Source: Pseudomonas marginalis (GTDB lineage Bacteria; Pseudomonadota; Gammaproteobacteria; Pseudomonadales; Pseudomonadaceae). From it: a stretch of 64,000 bases of DNA. The notes below the pieces were generated by a model. The model saw only the letters and a program-made list of their open reading frames with translations. It was not told the DNA's origin and ran no database searches. Of the stretch, positions 1 to 8,920 are shown piece by piece. How positions within the stretch are numbered: the stretch's first letter is position 1; each line of letters begins with the position of its first letter. The translations under genes and the position numbers were made by a program. Where the stretch lies: NCBI RefSeq assembly GCF_024169655.1, contig NZ_JALJWV010000001.1:2671001-2735000 (forward strand). Reading direction: 5' to 3'.

Positions 1-427
1 TGTACTCAGCGTTGATCAGCTCGAACGGCACTTCGATGCGCGGCAGGTTCCAGTTGCCGGGCGCCAGGCGAATCGGGCGATAGTTGGGGGTTTGCAGCAC
101 CACCGGTTGGCCGGGCTGCACAAAGGCATGCAGCGCCATGTTGAAACCGGGTTCTACGCCCGGCAGGAACAGCAACTCGTCCGGCTGCACACGCCAGGCG
201 TACTTGGCCCACAGGTCGGCGACGATGGCCTCGCGCACGTCCGGGCCGGCCACGCTGTAGCCGAGAATCTGCTGGTCGAGGCGTTGGTGCAGGGCCTGAA
301 GCACGGCGGGTGGCGCGGCGATGTCCATGTCGGCGATCCACATCGGCAACACGTCTTGCGGGTAACGGCTCCACTTGGTACTGCCGGTGCCGAGGCGTGG
401 GTGGATCGTGTCGAAATCAAAACTCAT
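1..427 (-). CDS. patB: MalY/PatB-type PLP-dependent C-S lyase (cystathionine beta-lyase), 3' end outside window
   Basis: The N-terminal 142 residues are visible; the rest lies before base 1. The start at 427 gives MSFDFDTIHPRLGTGSTKW, and VLPMWIADMDIAAPPAV follows at about residues 30-46. This opening is characteristic of the MalY/PatB fold-type I PLP enzymes, which cleave cystathionine or cysteine conjugates to a thiol, pyruvate and ammonia in the cytoplasm. The region includes the large-domain segments FLPGVEPGFNMAL and QTPNYRP, typical of aminotransferase class I/II folds. The PLP lysine is outside the window. The gene diverges from ggt, with about 180 bp between them. A plain class I aminotransferase is a less likely reading, because the N-terminal arm matches the C-S lyase branch. 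Confidence 0.85.
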   Translation of the reverse strand, partial: MSFDFDTIHPRLGTGSTKWSRYPQDVLPMWIADMDIAAPPAVLQALHQRLDQQILGYSVAGPDVREAIVADLWAKYAWRVQPDELLFLPGVEPGFNMALHAFVQPGQPVVLQTPNYRPIRLAPGNWNLPRIEVPFELINAEY

Positions 428-607
428 GGGGAGGCTCGTGTCGGAGAGTCAGGTGAAGAATGGCGCCGATTCTAGCGCCATTGGCCGTCGAGGCCAGCGC
501 TGAATCGTTCCGTGACCGACAGGTTCTGTCATAAAAACGCCACTGCGCTGGGGATTGCACCCAAGTCGGGCTATTTTGGTGCATCTCAATAACCCGAGTA
601 GCCAAGG

Positions 608-2332
608 ATGAAATACCAACCCTTCAGCCGTACTTTGATTGCCACCGCCCTGGTGTTGACGGTCAGCGGTGTGCAAGCCGCCTCCCAGGCCCCGGTGGCC
701 GGTGAAAATGGCATGGTGGTAACGGCCCAGCATTTGGCCACGCATGTCGGTGTGGATGTACTCAAGGCCGGCGGCAACGCGGTGGATGCCGCCGTGGCCG
801 TGGGCTATGCGCTGGCGGTGGTGTACCCGGCGGCGGGTAACCTGGGCGGCGGCGGCTTCATGACCGTGCAACTGGCCGACGGGCGCAAGACCTTCCTCGA
901 CTTCCGCGAAAAAGCCCCGCTGGCCGCCACCGCCGACATGTACCTGGACAAGGCCGGCAACGTCGTCGAAGGCCTGAGCGCCAAGGGCCACCTGGCCGTC
1001 GGCGTCCCTGGCACCGTGTCCGGCATGGAGCTGGCCCTGAGCAAATACGGCACCCTCAAGCGCGCCCAGGTGATTGCTCCGGCGATCAAGCTGGCGGAAA
1101 ACGGCTTCGCGCTGGAGCAGGGCGATATCGACCTGCTGCACACCGCCACCGGCGAGTTCGAAAAAGACAAGGACCTGCGCGCAATCTTCCTGCACAACGG
1201 CCAGCCGCTGCAGGTCGGCCAGAAGCTGGTGCAGAAAGACCTGGCCAAGACCCTCAAGGAAATCTCGGCCAAGGGCAGTGACGGTTTCTATAAAGGTTGG
1301 GTTGCCAAGGCACTGGTGGATTCCAGCCAGGCCGGCAAAGGCATCATCACCCAGGCCGACCTCGACAAATACAAGACCCGCGAACTGGCGCCGATCGAGT
1401 GCGACTACCGTGGCTACCACGTGGTCTCGGCACCACCGCCGAGCTCCGGTGGCGTGGTGATCTGCCAGATCATGAACATCCTCGAAGGTTACCCGATGGC
1501 GGACCTGGGCTACCACTCGGCCCAGGGCCTGCACTACCAGATCGAAGCCATGCGCCACGCGTATGTGGACCGCAACAGCTACCTCGGCGATCCGGACTTC
1601 GTCAAGAATCCGATCGAACACCTGCTGGACAAAAACTACGCAACGAAACTGCGTGACGCGATCGAACCGAACAAGGCTGGCGACTCCCAGGCGATCAAGC
1701 CGGGTGTAGCACCCCATGAAGGCAACAACACCACGCACTATTCCATCGTCGACAAGTGGGGCAACGCGGTCTCGGTGACCTACACCCTCAACGACTGGTT
1801 CGGTGCCGGGGTGATGGCGAGCAAAACCGGGGTGATCCTCAACGATGAAATGGACGACTTCACCGTCAAGGTCGGCGTGCCGAACATGTACGGGCTGGTC
1901 CAGGGTGAAGCCAACGCCATCGCACCGGGCAAGGCGCCGCTGTCGTCGATGAGCCCGACTATCGTGACCAAGGATGGCAAGGCGGTGATGGTGGTCGGCA
2001 CGCCGGGCGGCAGTCGCATTATTACGGCGACCCTGCTGACCATTCTCAACGTCATCGATTACAAGATGAACATCCAGGAGGCCGTCGACGCGCCGCGCTT
2101 CCACCAGCAGTGGATGCCGGACACCACCAACCTCGAGACCTTCGCGGTCAGCCCGGATACCCAGAAAATCCTCGAAAGCTGGGGCCATAAGTTCGCCGGG
2201 CCACAGGATGCCAACCACTTGGCGGCGATCCTGGTGGGCGCACCGTCATTGGGTGGCAAGCCGGTTGGTAATAACCGTTTCTACGGGGCGAATGACCCGC
2301 GTCGCAATACCGGCCTGTCGCTGGGCTACTAA
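608..2332 (+). CDS. ggt: gamma-glutamyltranspeptidase precursor
   Basis: A 574-residue periplasmic enzyme that cleaves the gamma-glutamyl bond of glutathione and related peptides and transfers or hydrolyses the glutamyl group. A Sec signal peptide occupies about residues 1-24 (ends GVQAA). The proenzyme cleaves itself before a Thr; the processing site NNTTHYSIVD places the nucleophile at Thr375. The downstream Gly-Gly loop PGGSRIITATLL and the APRFHQQW segment are family hallmarks. Length matches the family. It stands alone, diverging from the C-S lyase gene, and both proteins act on cysteine or glutathione-derived substrates. The AAGG immediately before ATG 608 is too close to act as a Shine-Dalgarno; GAG at 596 is a better placed but weak site. 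A REP pair follows the stop. Confidence 0.95.
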   Translation: MKYQPFSRTLIATALVLTVSGVQAASQAPVAGENGMVVTAQHLATHVGVDVLKAGGNAVDAAVAVGYALAVVYPAAGNLGGGGFMTVQLADGRKTFLDFREKAPLAATADMYLDKAGNVVEGLSAKGHLAVGVPGTVSGMELALSKYGTLKRAQVIAPAIKLAENGFALEQGDIDLLHTATGEFEKDKDLRAIFLHNGQPLQVGQKLVQKDLAKTLKEISAKGSDGFYKGWVAKALVDSSQAGKGIITQADLDKYKTRELAPIECDYRGYHVVSAPPPSSGGVVICQIMNILEGYPMADLGYHSAQGLHYQIEAMRHAYVDRNSYLGDPDFVKNPIEHLLDKNYATKLRDAIEPNKAGDSQAIKPGVAPHEGNNTTHYSIVDKWGNAVSVTYTLNDWFGAGVMASKTGVILNDEMDDFTVKVGVPNMYGLVQGEANAIAPGKAPLSSMSPTIVTKDGKAVMVVGTPGGSRIITATLLTILNVIDYKMNIQEAVDAPRFHQQWMPDTTNLETFAVSPDTQKILESWGHKFAGPQDANHLAAILVGAPSLGGKPVGNNRFYGANDPRRNTGLSLGY

Positions 2333-2344
2333 GCGCCGCAACTC

Positions 2345-2448
2345 ACTGTAGGAGCGAGCTTGCTCGCGAAGAGCGTCAACGATAACGCGGGCGTTCTGGA
2401 TTAACGCGGTGTTCTTGCGTTTTTCGCGAGCAAGCTCGCTCCTACAGT
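2345..2448. repeat. Paired inverted REP elements (REPIN) between ggt and the kinase gene
   Basis: ACTGTAGGAGCGAGCTTGCT begins at 2345 and its reverse complement ends at 2448, separated by about 50 bp. This is the GTAGGAGCGAGC-type REP of the P. fluorescens group arranged as an inverted pair, the mobile unit called a REPIN. It sits between two convergent genes, and its right half contains the stop codon of the kinase-like gene. Confidence 0.9.
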
Positions 2449-2960
2449 ATCTGTTTGACGGCCGCGAAGGCTTTGACGCGGCGCTCTTCCCAATTTCCCC
2501 TGATCACCACCACGGCCTGTTGATGCTGCTGCATCCAATCCTGGCTGCCCTGGAAAAACGCCCGACGATCCGCCAATTCCGGTTGGCAACGCTGTCCGTC
2601 GGCCGTCCATTCCACGTCTTCGGGGGACAGCAACAGGTGCAAGTCGTAGTGGCGGGCCAGCAGTTCATCGTCAAGCCACGTCGGGTAGTCGCCGAACAGG
2701 GTCTGGCTCCAGAGTTTGTTGGTCAGCAGGTGCGTGTCGAGGATCAGCAGCGCAGGGCGCTCGGCGCGGGCGGCATCTTCCCAGGCCAGTTGACCACGGG
2801 CGATGGCCGGGATGTCGGCCAGCGTGGTGTCACGCTGATGGTGGTCGATGAAGTGCCGCACGTATTCGCCCACCATCAGCCCGCCAAAGTGCGCTTGCAA
2901 CTGCGCGGCCAGCCAGCTTTTGCCGCTGGATTCGGGGCCGGCCAATACCACCACCTTCAT
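2442..2960 (-). CDS. NadR-type AAA ATPase, probable ribosylnicotinamide kinase
   Basis: A 172-residue P-loop protein. The start at 2960 (MKVVVLAGPESSGKSWLA) overlaps the pnuC stop in an ATGA junction, so the two are translationally coupled; the longer reading to 2987 lacks this logic. Walker A is GPESSGKS at residues 8-15, and ILDTHLL is a probable Walker B. The fold resembles the C-terminal kinase domain of NadR, which phosphorylates nicotinamide riboside. Coupling to PnuC fits import and trapping of the vitamin as NMN. The adenylyltransferase domain of full NadR is absent. The stop codon TAG (2442-2444) lies inside a REP repeat, so the C-terminus was probably defined by REP insertion. Substrate is inferred from context. 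Confidence 0.75.
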   Translation of the reverse strand: MKVVVLAGPESSGKSWLAAQLQAHFGGLMVGEYVRHFIDHHQRDTTLADIPAIARGQLAWEDAARAERPALLILDTHLLTNKLWSQTLFGDYPTWLDDELLARHYDLHLLLSPEDVEWTADGQRCQPELADRRAFFQGSQDWMQQHQQAVVVIRGNWEERRVKAFAAVKQIL

Positions 2961-3523
2961 GCGCGCAACGCCGGATCGGCGCGCCATTCACGCCAGCCCT
3001 GCACGGCGATCAGGGTGAACAGCGCGTAGAGTGCGGCGGTGAGGTAGAGACCTTTGTAGAGGAACAGCCCGACGAAAATCACATCCACGGCAATCCACAA
3101 TGGCCAGCACTGCACGCGCTTTTGCGCCATCCACATCTGTGCCACCAGGCTGAAGCCGGTGAGGGCTGCGTCGAGCCAGGGTTGGGCCGCGTCAGTCCAG
3201 TGGGCCATGGCGGCGCCGAGCAGCAGGCTGCCGACTGCGCCGATAGCCAGGCTGGTCATGATCGCGGGCCAGCCCAGGCTGGTGACTTGGCGCCCTGGCT
3301 TGATGTCCCCGGCGCGTCGGGTCCACTGCCACCAGCCGTAGACTTGCAGGGCGGCATAGACCACCTGCAACAGCATGTCGGAATAGAGTTTCACGTCGTA
3401 GAACACCCAGGTGTAGAGCAGCACCATGACCAGGCCGATGGGCCAGCACCAGGGGTTTTGTTTGACCGTCAGCCAGACAGCGATCACCCCCAGCGCGGCG
3501 GCGAACAGTTCAAGCCCGGACAT
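2957..3523 (-). CDS. pnuC: PnuC-family nicotinamide riboside transporter
   Basis: A 188-residue inner-membrane protein with about seven hydrophobic segments. The start chosen is 3523 (MSGLELFAAALGVIAVWLTV) because AAGGAA lies 5-10 bases upstream; the open frame extends further but crosses a REP palindrome. The motif W-x-x-x-x-x-x-x-x-W in VYGWWQWTRR and the ending WREWRADPALRA fit the PnuC/SWEET-like vitamin transporters, which take up nicotinamide riboside by facilitated diffusion. The coupled downstream kinase supports nicotinamide riboside rather than thiamine (PnuT) or riboflavin (PnuX). No riboswitch is visible in the roughly 65 bp available upstream. Confidence 0.88.
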   Translation of the reverse strand: MSGLELFAAALGVIAVWLTVKQNPWCWPIGLVMVLLYTWVFYDVKLYSDMLLQVVYAALQVYGWWQWTRRAGDIKPGRQVTSLGWPAIMTSLAIGAVGSLLLGAAMAHWTDAAQPWLDAALTGFSLVAQMWMAQKRVQCWPLWIAVDVIFVGLFLYKGLYLTAALYALFTLIAVQGWREWRADPALRA

Positions 3524-3589
3524 GGCGGTTCCTTGGGAGAGAGGGAGAGGGCGGGGATTGTAACCAATCTTCAAAACGCAGGAAGGCAA

Positions 3590-3619
3590 ATGTGGGAGGG
3601 GGCTTGCCCCCTCCCACAT
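3590..3619. repeat. Single REP palindrome (GTGGGAGGGGGC type)
   Basis: Perfect 14-bp arms, ATGTGGGAGGGGGC and its complement, meet with a two-base centre. This is the second common REP type of the P. fluorescens group. It lies 11 bp past the chemoreceptor stop and upstream of pnuC, where its stem could end chemoreceptor transcription. Confidence 0.85.
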
Positions 3620-3630
3620 GTTGAGCAGCG

Positions 3631-5265
3631 CTAGATCTTGAACTGACGCAGCAGGCCGTCGAGTTGCTCGCTCAACCCGCGCAAGTGCGCGCTGGCCACG
3701 CTGGACTGTTCCGCCGCGACTGCGGTGCTGTGGGATAACCCGGCGGCCTGGGTCACGTTCTGGTTGATGTCCTCGACCACGTGGGCCTGTTGCAGAGTGG
3801 CGCTGGCGATCGAGGCGTTCAGGCCATTGAGATTGAGCAGGGCCTGGCCGATGGCGGTGAGGCTGGCACCGGCCTGGCCGGCCTGTTCGATGGTCAGTTG
3901 CGAAGCGCTGTGACTGTCGCTGATGACCTTGACCGCCGCTTCCGAGTGACCTTGCAGGCGCTCGATCATGGCCTGGATTTCAGCGGTGGATTTCTGCGTG
4001 CGTTGGGCCAGCAGCCGCACTTCGTCCGCCACCACCGCAAACCCGCGCCCTTGCTCACCGGCACGCGCGGCTTCGATGGCGGCGTTGAGGGCGAGCAGGT
4101 TGGTCTGGTCGGCAATGGAGCGGATCACTTCGAGTACGCCACCAATCTGCGTGCTTTCGCTCGACAGGGTACGAATCACTTCCACGGCCTGGCTGATGGT
4201 GGTGGACAGTTGGTTGATCTGCTGCAAGCTGCTGTCGATGTTCACTTGGCCTTGCTCGGCCTGGGCCTGGGCGTCGCGCATTTCGCTGGCGGCGTGCTCG
4301 GCGTTCTTGGCCACGTCCTGCACGCCGTAGGTGACTTCATTGATCGCGGTGGCCACCAGTTCCATCTGCTGCGATTGTTGCTGGCTGCGGTCATGGGCCT
4401 GGCTGGCGTTATTGCCCATCTCCGTGGACGACTGACCCAGCGCATTGGCGCACATCTGCAACTGACCGACGACCTGGCGCAGCTTGGCGGTGAAGTTGTT
4501 GAAGTGCTGGGACAGTTGGGTGACTTCGTCGCGGCCATGGGTGTCGAGGCTGCGAGTCAGGTCGCTCTCGCCGCTGGCGATATTGGCCATGGCGCTCACG
4601 GCCGCCTGCAGCGGGCGCACGATGCTGCGCACAATCAACGAGACCAGCAGGGCCATGACCACGGCGATGCCCAGGCCGATACCTGAGGCTTTCCACACTT
4701 GCACGTTGAATTCGGCTTGCACGTCATCCACATACACGCCGGAGCCGATGATCCAGCCCCATGGCTCGAACAGCTGGATATACGAGGTTTTTTTCACCGG
4801 CGCTTCAGCACCCGGCTTCGGCCAGCTGTAATTGATGTTGCCGGCACCCTTGGCCTTGGCCAGGCTCACGAACTCGTTGAATATCGCAAAGCCGTTCGGG
4901 TCGCGAATCGACGAGAGGTTCTGACCATCGAGCTTGGGGTTGGCCGGGTGCATGATCATCACCGGCGTCAGGTCGTTGATCCAGAAATACTCATTACGGT
5001 TATAGCGCAGGCCGCGCACCGCGCTCAGCGCTTGTTTCTGTGCCGCTTCACGGGTCATGGCGCCGCTGGTTTCGAGGCTGTGATAAAACGTCAGGATTCC
5101 ACTGGCGGTCTCTACGACGTGCTGGGTCTGCAGGCGTTTGGCTTGATAGAGGTCGCCATGGATCTGCTGGAGCATCAGCAAACCCAGGGTCAACAGCATC
5201 AGCACGGCGACTACTAGGATCAACCAAAGACGGCGGCTGATCGACATATTGCGCAAACTGTTCAT
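3631..5265 (-). CDS. Methyl-accepting chemotaxis protein with single Cache sensor
   Basis: A 544-residue transmembrane chemoreceptor that passes ligand binding to CheA/CheW. A first membrane helix (about residues 11-33) is followed by a periplasmic single-Cache domain (about 35-185, with [19 protein letters not shown] and [13 protein letters not shown], typical of sCache_2). A second membrane helix lies near 192-212, then a HAMP domain, then the signalling domain. The highly conserved hairpin tip [20 protein letters not shown] is present. The sCache_2 class often binds C2/C3 carboxylates, but the ligand cannot be read from sequence. There is no C-terminal CheR-tethering pentapeptide. It is monocistronic and diverges from uppP. 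Confidence 0.92.
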   Translation of the reverse strand: MNSLRNMSISRRLWLILVVAVLMLLTLGLLMLQQIHGDLYQAKRLQTQHVVETASGILTFYHSLETSGAMTREAAQKQALSAVRGLRYNRNEYFWINDLTPVMIMHPANPKLDGQNLSSIRDPNGFAIFNEFVSLAKAKGAGNINYSWPKPGAEAPVKKTSYIQLFEPWGWIIGSGVYVDDVQAEFNVQVWKASGIGLGIAVVMALLVSLIVRSIVRPLQAAVSAMANIASGESDLTRSLDTHGRDEVTQLSQHFNNFTAKLRQVVGQLQMCANALGQSSTEMGNNASQAHDRSQQQSQQMELVATAINEVTYGVQDVAKNAEHAASEMRDAQAQAEQGQVNIDSSLQQINQLSTTISQAVEVIRTLSSESTQIGGVLEVIRSIADQTNLLALNAAIEAARAGEQGRGFAVVADEVRLLAQRTQKSTAEIQAMIERLQGHSEAAVKVISDSHSASQLTIEQAGQAGASLTAIGQALLNLNGLNASIASATLQQAHVVEDINQNVTQAAGLSHSTAVAAEQSSVASAHLRGLSEQLDGLLRQFKI

Positions 5266-5494
5266 CGTCCTGTCACTCCGTGCTTTTTATAATTCTCGGC
5301 GTTGCATCGACTTTTACGCCTTGTCTGATAGGCTTTCGGCCTGAAATCGAAAAACCTGAGTGCTGCCTGATTTTTCACGGAATTTTTGCAGACCGGCGTT
5401 GAATATCAACACCGGGCCTTTAGCGTGCTCATCGTCAGTGAACCATTAAAAAGACTAACGAGGCTTGTCGTAGAGCAAGACCTTTGGGGGAAGT

Positions 5495-6325
5495 ATGGAT
5501 TTGTGGACCGCCGCACAGGCGTTGATACTCGGCGTGGTAGAAGGGCTGACTGAATTTCTGCCGATCTCCAGTACCGGCCACCAGATTATCGTCGCCGACT
5601 TGCTCGACTTTGGCGGCGAACGCGCCATGGCGTTCAACATCATCATTCAGCTCGGCGCGATTCTGGCGGTGGTCTGGGAGTTTCGGCGCAAGATCCTCGA
5701 CGTGGTCACCGGCTTGCCGACCCAGCGCAATGCGCAGCGCTTTACCGTCAACCTGCTGATCGCGTTCCTGCCGGCCGTGGTGCTGGGGGTGATTTTCGCC
5801 GACCTGATTCACCACTATCTGTTCAACCCGATCACCGTCGCCACTGCATTGGTGTTGGGCGGCATCGTGATGTTGTGGGCGGAGCGTCGCCAGCATGAAG
5901 TGCATGCCGAAACCGTCGATGAGATCACCTGGAAGGACGCGCTCAAGGTTGGCTTTGCCCAGTGCCTGGCGATGATTCCGGGCACCTCGCGCTCGGGCTC
6001 GACCATCATCGGCGGCCTGCTGTTCGGCCTGTCGCGCAAGACCGCCACCGAGTTTTCGTTCTTCCTGGCCATGCCGACCATGGTCGGTGCGGCGGTGTAC
6101 TCGGGCTATAAGTACCGCGACCTGTTCCAGCCGGCGGACCTGCCAGTGTTCGCCCTCGGGTTTGTTACCTCGTTCATCTTCGCGATGATTGCGGTCAAGG
6201 GCCTGCTCAAGTTCATCGCCAACCATAGCTACGCAGCGTTTGCCTGGTATCGGATTGCATTCGGCTTGCTGATCCTGGCGACCTGGCAGTTCGGCTGGAT
6301 CGACTGGGCTGCGGCCAAGGCATGA
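5495..6325 (+). CDS. uppP: Undecaprenyl-diphosphatase
   Basis: A 276-residue polytopic inner-membrane enzyme of the BacA/UppP family. It dephosphorylates undecaprenyl pyrophosphate to recycle the lipid carrier for peptidoglycan and O-antigen synthesis, and confers bacitracin tolerance. The two active-site signatures are intact: [14 protein letters not shown] at about residues 17-30 and [13 protein letters not shown] in the middle of the protein. Length is normal. A G-rich ribosome site (GGGGGAAG) lies just before ATG 5495. Its stop overlaps the start of the DUF1294 gene (ATGATGATT), so the two are co-transcribed. The 229-bp divergent region to the chemoreceptor gene holds both promoters. Confidence 0.96.
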   Translation: MDLWTAAQALILGVVEGLTEFLPISSTGHQIIVADLLDFGGERAMAFNIIIQLGAILAVVWEFRRKILDVVTGLPTQRNAQRFTVNLLIAFLPAVVLGVIFADLIHHYLFNPITVATALVLGGIVMLWAERRQHEVHAETVDEITWKDALKVGFAQCLAMIPGTSRSGSTIIGGLLFGLSRKTATEFSFFLAMPTMVGAAVYSGYKYRDLFQPADLPVFALGFVTSFIFAMIAVKGLLKFIANHSYAAFAWYRIAFGLLILATWQFGWIDWAAAKA

Positions 6326-6705
6326 TGATTCAGCACCCGCGCCTGAAGGCGCTGATCTTTGCGCTGTTATGCGCGGCGCCGTTAGTGGGCTCGGTATTGG
6401 TGTGGCATCGCGGCGAGACCGTGATGCCGCTGGTGGCCTATGGCGTGGTCAGCGTGATCGCGTTTTTCCTGTACTGGAGCGACAAGCGCAAGGCGCGCAC
6501 CGATGCTCGGCGCATCCCGGAAAACATCCTGCACGCCGTCGAGCTGGCGGGCGGATGGCCGGGGGCGCTGATTGCCCAGCAGGTGTTCCGGCACAAGACG
6601 CGCAAGGTGTCTTATCAGGTGCTGTTCTGGGTGATCGTGCTGTTGCACCAGGTGTTCTGGCTTGACCAGATGTTCCTCAGCGGCACGCTGTGGTCAGTCC
6701 TCTAG
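6322..6705 (+). CDS. DUF1294 family small membrane protein
   Basis: A 127-residue protein with three to four predicted membrane helices (about residues 8-26, 34-53 and 96-120). The segment [19 protein letters not shown] followed by [22 protein letters not shown] is the diagnostic core of DUF1294, a family of unknown function sometimes fused to cold-shock domains. Here the cold-shock domain is absent. It starts within the uppP stop codon, implying translational coupling. Its 3' end overlaps the convergent YjbR-like gene by 12 bp. The function is unknown. Confidence 0.85.
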   Translation: MMIQHPRLKALIFALLCAAPLVGSVLVWHRGETVMPLVAYGVVSVIAFFLYWSDKRKARTDARRIPENILHAVELAGGWPGALIAQQVFRHKTRKVSYQVLFWVIVLLHQVFWLDQMFLSGTLWSVL

Positions 6706-7050
6706 CAACAACCCGATCTGCGTGCGCTTGGGCAATTTGCTCACCACCAACTGGTGGGAGCGCTGCAACAGGCCACGCAATTCCTCGGCGCCCAACGGGT
6801 AGGGCGTGTTCATGATGATCCACTGCGCGCGCGCCAGGTACGGCGCCGGGTGGATGCCCGGGCGGTCCACATGGCCCAGGAACAGTTCCTTGTCGACCTT
6901 GAACGCCAACGAGTCGCCCCGTAGATTCTGCACGGCGAACATCTTGTTGCCGGCAATCGAAAACACCCGCACGCCACCCCATTTGTAGTCCTCCCGCGCG
7001 CCGGGCAGGCTCAGGCAGAAGTGCGCGACGTGTTCTTCGGTCATGTTCAT
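6694..7050 (-). CDS. MmcQ/YjbR-family protein
   Basis: A 118-residue protein of the MmcQ/YjbR family, small cytoplasmic alpha/beta proteins whose CyaY-like fold has been proposed to bind DNA. Family signs are LPGAREDYKWGG near the N-terminus, the central FSIAGNKMFAVQNL, and SKLPKRTQIGLL near the end. It overlaps the upstream LysR gene by four bases (ATGA), so the two form one transcript. The biological role of the family is not established. Confidence 0.85.
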   Translation of the reverse strand: MNMTEEHVAHFCLSLPGAREDYKWGGVRVFSIAGNKMFAVQNLRGDSLAFKVDKELFLGHVDRPGIHPAPYLARAQWIIMNTPYPLGAEELRGLLQRSHQLVVSKLPKRTQIGLLLED

Positions 7051-7955
7051 AACAGGCGGTCTCCACAGCTATTAAAGCCTTCTTCCAGGTAATCGATCCA
7101 CGCGCGAATCGCCGGCAGCACGCCACGGCGATGCGGGTACACGGCCTGCAACCAGCCCCCCGGCAGCGACCATTGCGGCAGCAGTTGCACCAGTTGGCCG
7201 CTGGCCAGTTCTTCTTCGCAATACATCATCGGCAGCACGGTAAAGCCCAGGCCCTTGCGTGCGCTGGCTTTGCGCACGATGAAGTCATCAATGCCCAGGC
7301 GGGCTTCCATCACCAGGTCTTCGGCGCTGCCTTGGGGGTCGAGCAGGCGCAGGTGGACCATGCGGTCGGCTTCCAGGGCGCCGAGCACCGGCAATTGCTT
7401 GAGGTCGTCGAGGTTGTCGACCTGTCGGCCACGCATGAGGTCCGGGCTGGCGACCAGCAGCGTCTGGGCCTGGCGCAGGCGCTTGGTGACCAGCAGCGGG
7501 TCTTCGTCGCCGAGCTCGCGCACGCGCAACGCCACGTCAATGCCCTCGGCCACCAGGTCGACCCGACGGTTGACCAGGGTCATTTCCATCTGGACCAGGG
7601 GGTGGGCAGCGAGAAAACCGGCGACTAGCTCCGGCAGGATGTTCTGGGCCAAGCCCACCGGGCAGCTCACCCGCAGCCGCCCACGGGGTTCGCTGGACAT
7701 GCTGGCGACCGCCTCATCGGCCATTTCCGCTTCCAGCAGCATCGCCTGGCAATGGCGCAGATAACGCTCGCCGACGGCGGTCAGGGTCAGTTGCCGGGTG
7801 GTGCGCTGCAGCAGGCGCGCGCCAAGGCGTTCTTCCAGCTCGGCGATCCGTCGCGACAGCCGCGATTTGGGAATCCCCAGTAGGCGACCGGCCGCCGCGA
7901 AGCCGCCGGCTTCCACGACTTTGGCGAAATAGTAGAGGTCATTGAGGTCTTGCAT
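7047..7955 (-). CDS. LysR-family transcriptional regulator, divergent from azoR
   Basis: A 302-residue LysR-type regulator. The winged helix-turn-helix occupies about residues 1-60 (DLNDLYYFAKVVEAGGFAAA, then GIPKSRLSRRIAELEERLG), followed by the two-lobed effector-binding domain (from about residue 90). It belongs to the large CrgA/DmlR-like group. It diverges from the azoreductase gene, with 124 bp between them, the classical arrangement in which the regulator controls its neighbour and itself. The inverted repeat GTCCT-N6-AGGAC at 7968-7983 lies just upstream of its start and is a possible binding element. The inducer is unknown; quinones or azo compounds are plausible from the neighbour. 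Confidence 0.9.
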   Translation of the reverse strand: MQDLNDLYYFAKVVEAGGFAAAGRLLGIPKSRLSRRIAELEERLGARLLQRTTRQLTLTAVGERYLRHCQAMLLEAEMADEAVASMSSEPRGRLRVSCPVGLAQNILPELVAGFLAAHPLVQMEMTLVNRRVDLVAEGIDVALRVRELGDEDPLLVTKRLRQAQTLLVASPDLMRGRQVDNLDDLKQLPVLGALEADRMVHLRLLDPQGSAEDLVMEARLGIDDFIVRKASARKGLGFTVLPMMYCEEELASGQLVQLLPQWSLPGGWLQAVYPHRRGVLPAIRAWIDYLEEGFNSCGDRLL

Positions 7956-8079
7956 GGTCGGCCTATTGTCCTGTCAGTAGGACGAACTATCGCATTTCAA
8001 CTACCTTATCGGCTATTAGTTTCATGCGTAGGATTAACACCATCTAATCCGCACCGCTGATCTTATTTGGAGCTTCCCC

Positions 8080-8691
8080 ATGAAACTGTTGCATATCGAT
8101 TCCAGCATCCTCGGCGACAACTCGGCTTCGCGCCAGCTCAGTGCCGGCGTGGTCAAGGCCTGGCAAGCGGCCGAGCCGGGTGTGGAAGTGACTTACCGTG
8201 ACCTGGCCAACGAAGGCATCAACCACTTCTCTGGCGCCACCTTGGCTGCATTGGGCACGCCAGCCGAATTGCGCGACGCCGCGCAGCAGCGCGAAGCCGA
8301 CCTCAGCGCGGCGACCCTGGCTGAATTCCTCGCCGCCGACGCCGTGGTGCTGGCCGCGCCGATGTACAACTTCACCATCCCGTCCCAGCTCAAAGCCTGG
8401 ATCGACCGCATTGCAGTGGCCGGTCAGACCTTCCGCTACACCGAAGCCGGGCCGGAAGGCCTGTGCGGCAACAAGAAAGTCATCATCGTCTCCACTTCCG
8501 GCGGCTTGCATGTTGGCCAGGCAACGGGCGTGGCCCACGAGGAATACTTGAAAGTGATGCTGGGCTTCCTCGGTATCACCGACATCGAATTCGTCCGCGC
8601 CCACGGCCTGGCGTATGGCGATGAGTTCCGTAGCAAGTCCCTGAGCGACGCCAACGTTGTCATCAACGAACAATTGTTCGCCGCCGCGTAA
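8080..8691 (+). CDS. azoR: FMN-dependent NADH-azoreductase
   Basis: A 203-residue flavodoxin-fold enzyme of the AzoR family, reducing quinones and azo bonds with two electrons from NAD(P)H. The FMN phosphate loop starts [14 protein letters not shown] at residues 9-22. The isoalloxazine-binding motif [17 protein letters not shown] and the later STSGGLH segment are conserved. Length is typical. TTTGGAGC lies before ATG 8080. It is divergent from the LysR gene, which presumably controls it. The likely role is detoxification of quinones or electrophiles. Confidence 0.93.
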   Translation: MKLLHIDSSILGDNSASRQLSAGVVKAWQAAEPGVEVTYRDLANEGINHFSGATLAALGTPAELRDAAQQREADLSAATLAEFLAADAVVLAAPMYNFTIPSQLKAWIDRIAVAGQTFRYTEAGPEGLCGNKKVIIVSTSGGLHVGQATGVAHEEYLKVMLGFLGITDIEFVRAHGLAYGDEFRSKSLSDANVVINEQLFAAA

Positions 8692-8920
8692 GGCTTGTGT
8701 AAATTTCGTTGTTGCTCGGTTTCAATCTGAAGCCGGGCGCCTAAACTCTGTATTCTGCTCGCCTGAACGCGACCGGAGTACGGAGTTTTTTCGTTGGCCC
8801 GCTGTCTTTACTTTGGCCCAGGTTATGCACGCATGGGTTTATCACTCGGTGCGAGTACCCAGAACCATGGACATCTTAAATAGACATGCCGGTTATCGCG
8901 CAGCAAAGGTGGACATCCTC

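Noticed and set aside
449..2218. 589-codon open frame antisense to ggt
   Set aside because: It mirrors the third-codon-position GC bias of ggt, has repeated His/Asp/Arg-rich low-information sequence, and no ribosome site or family.
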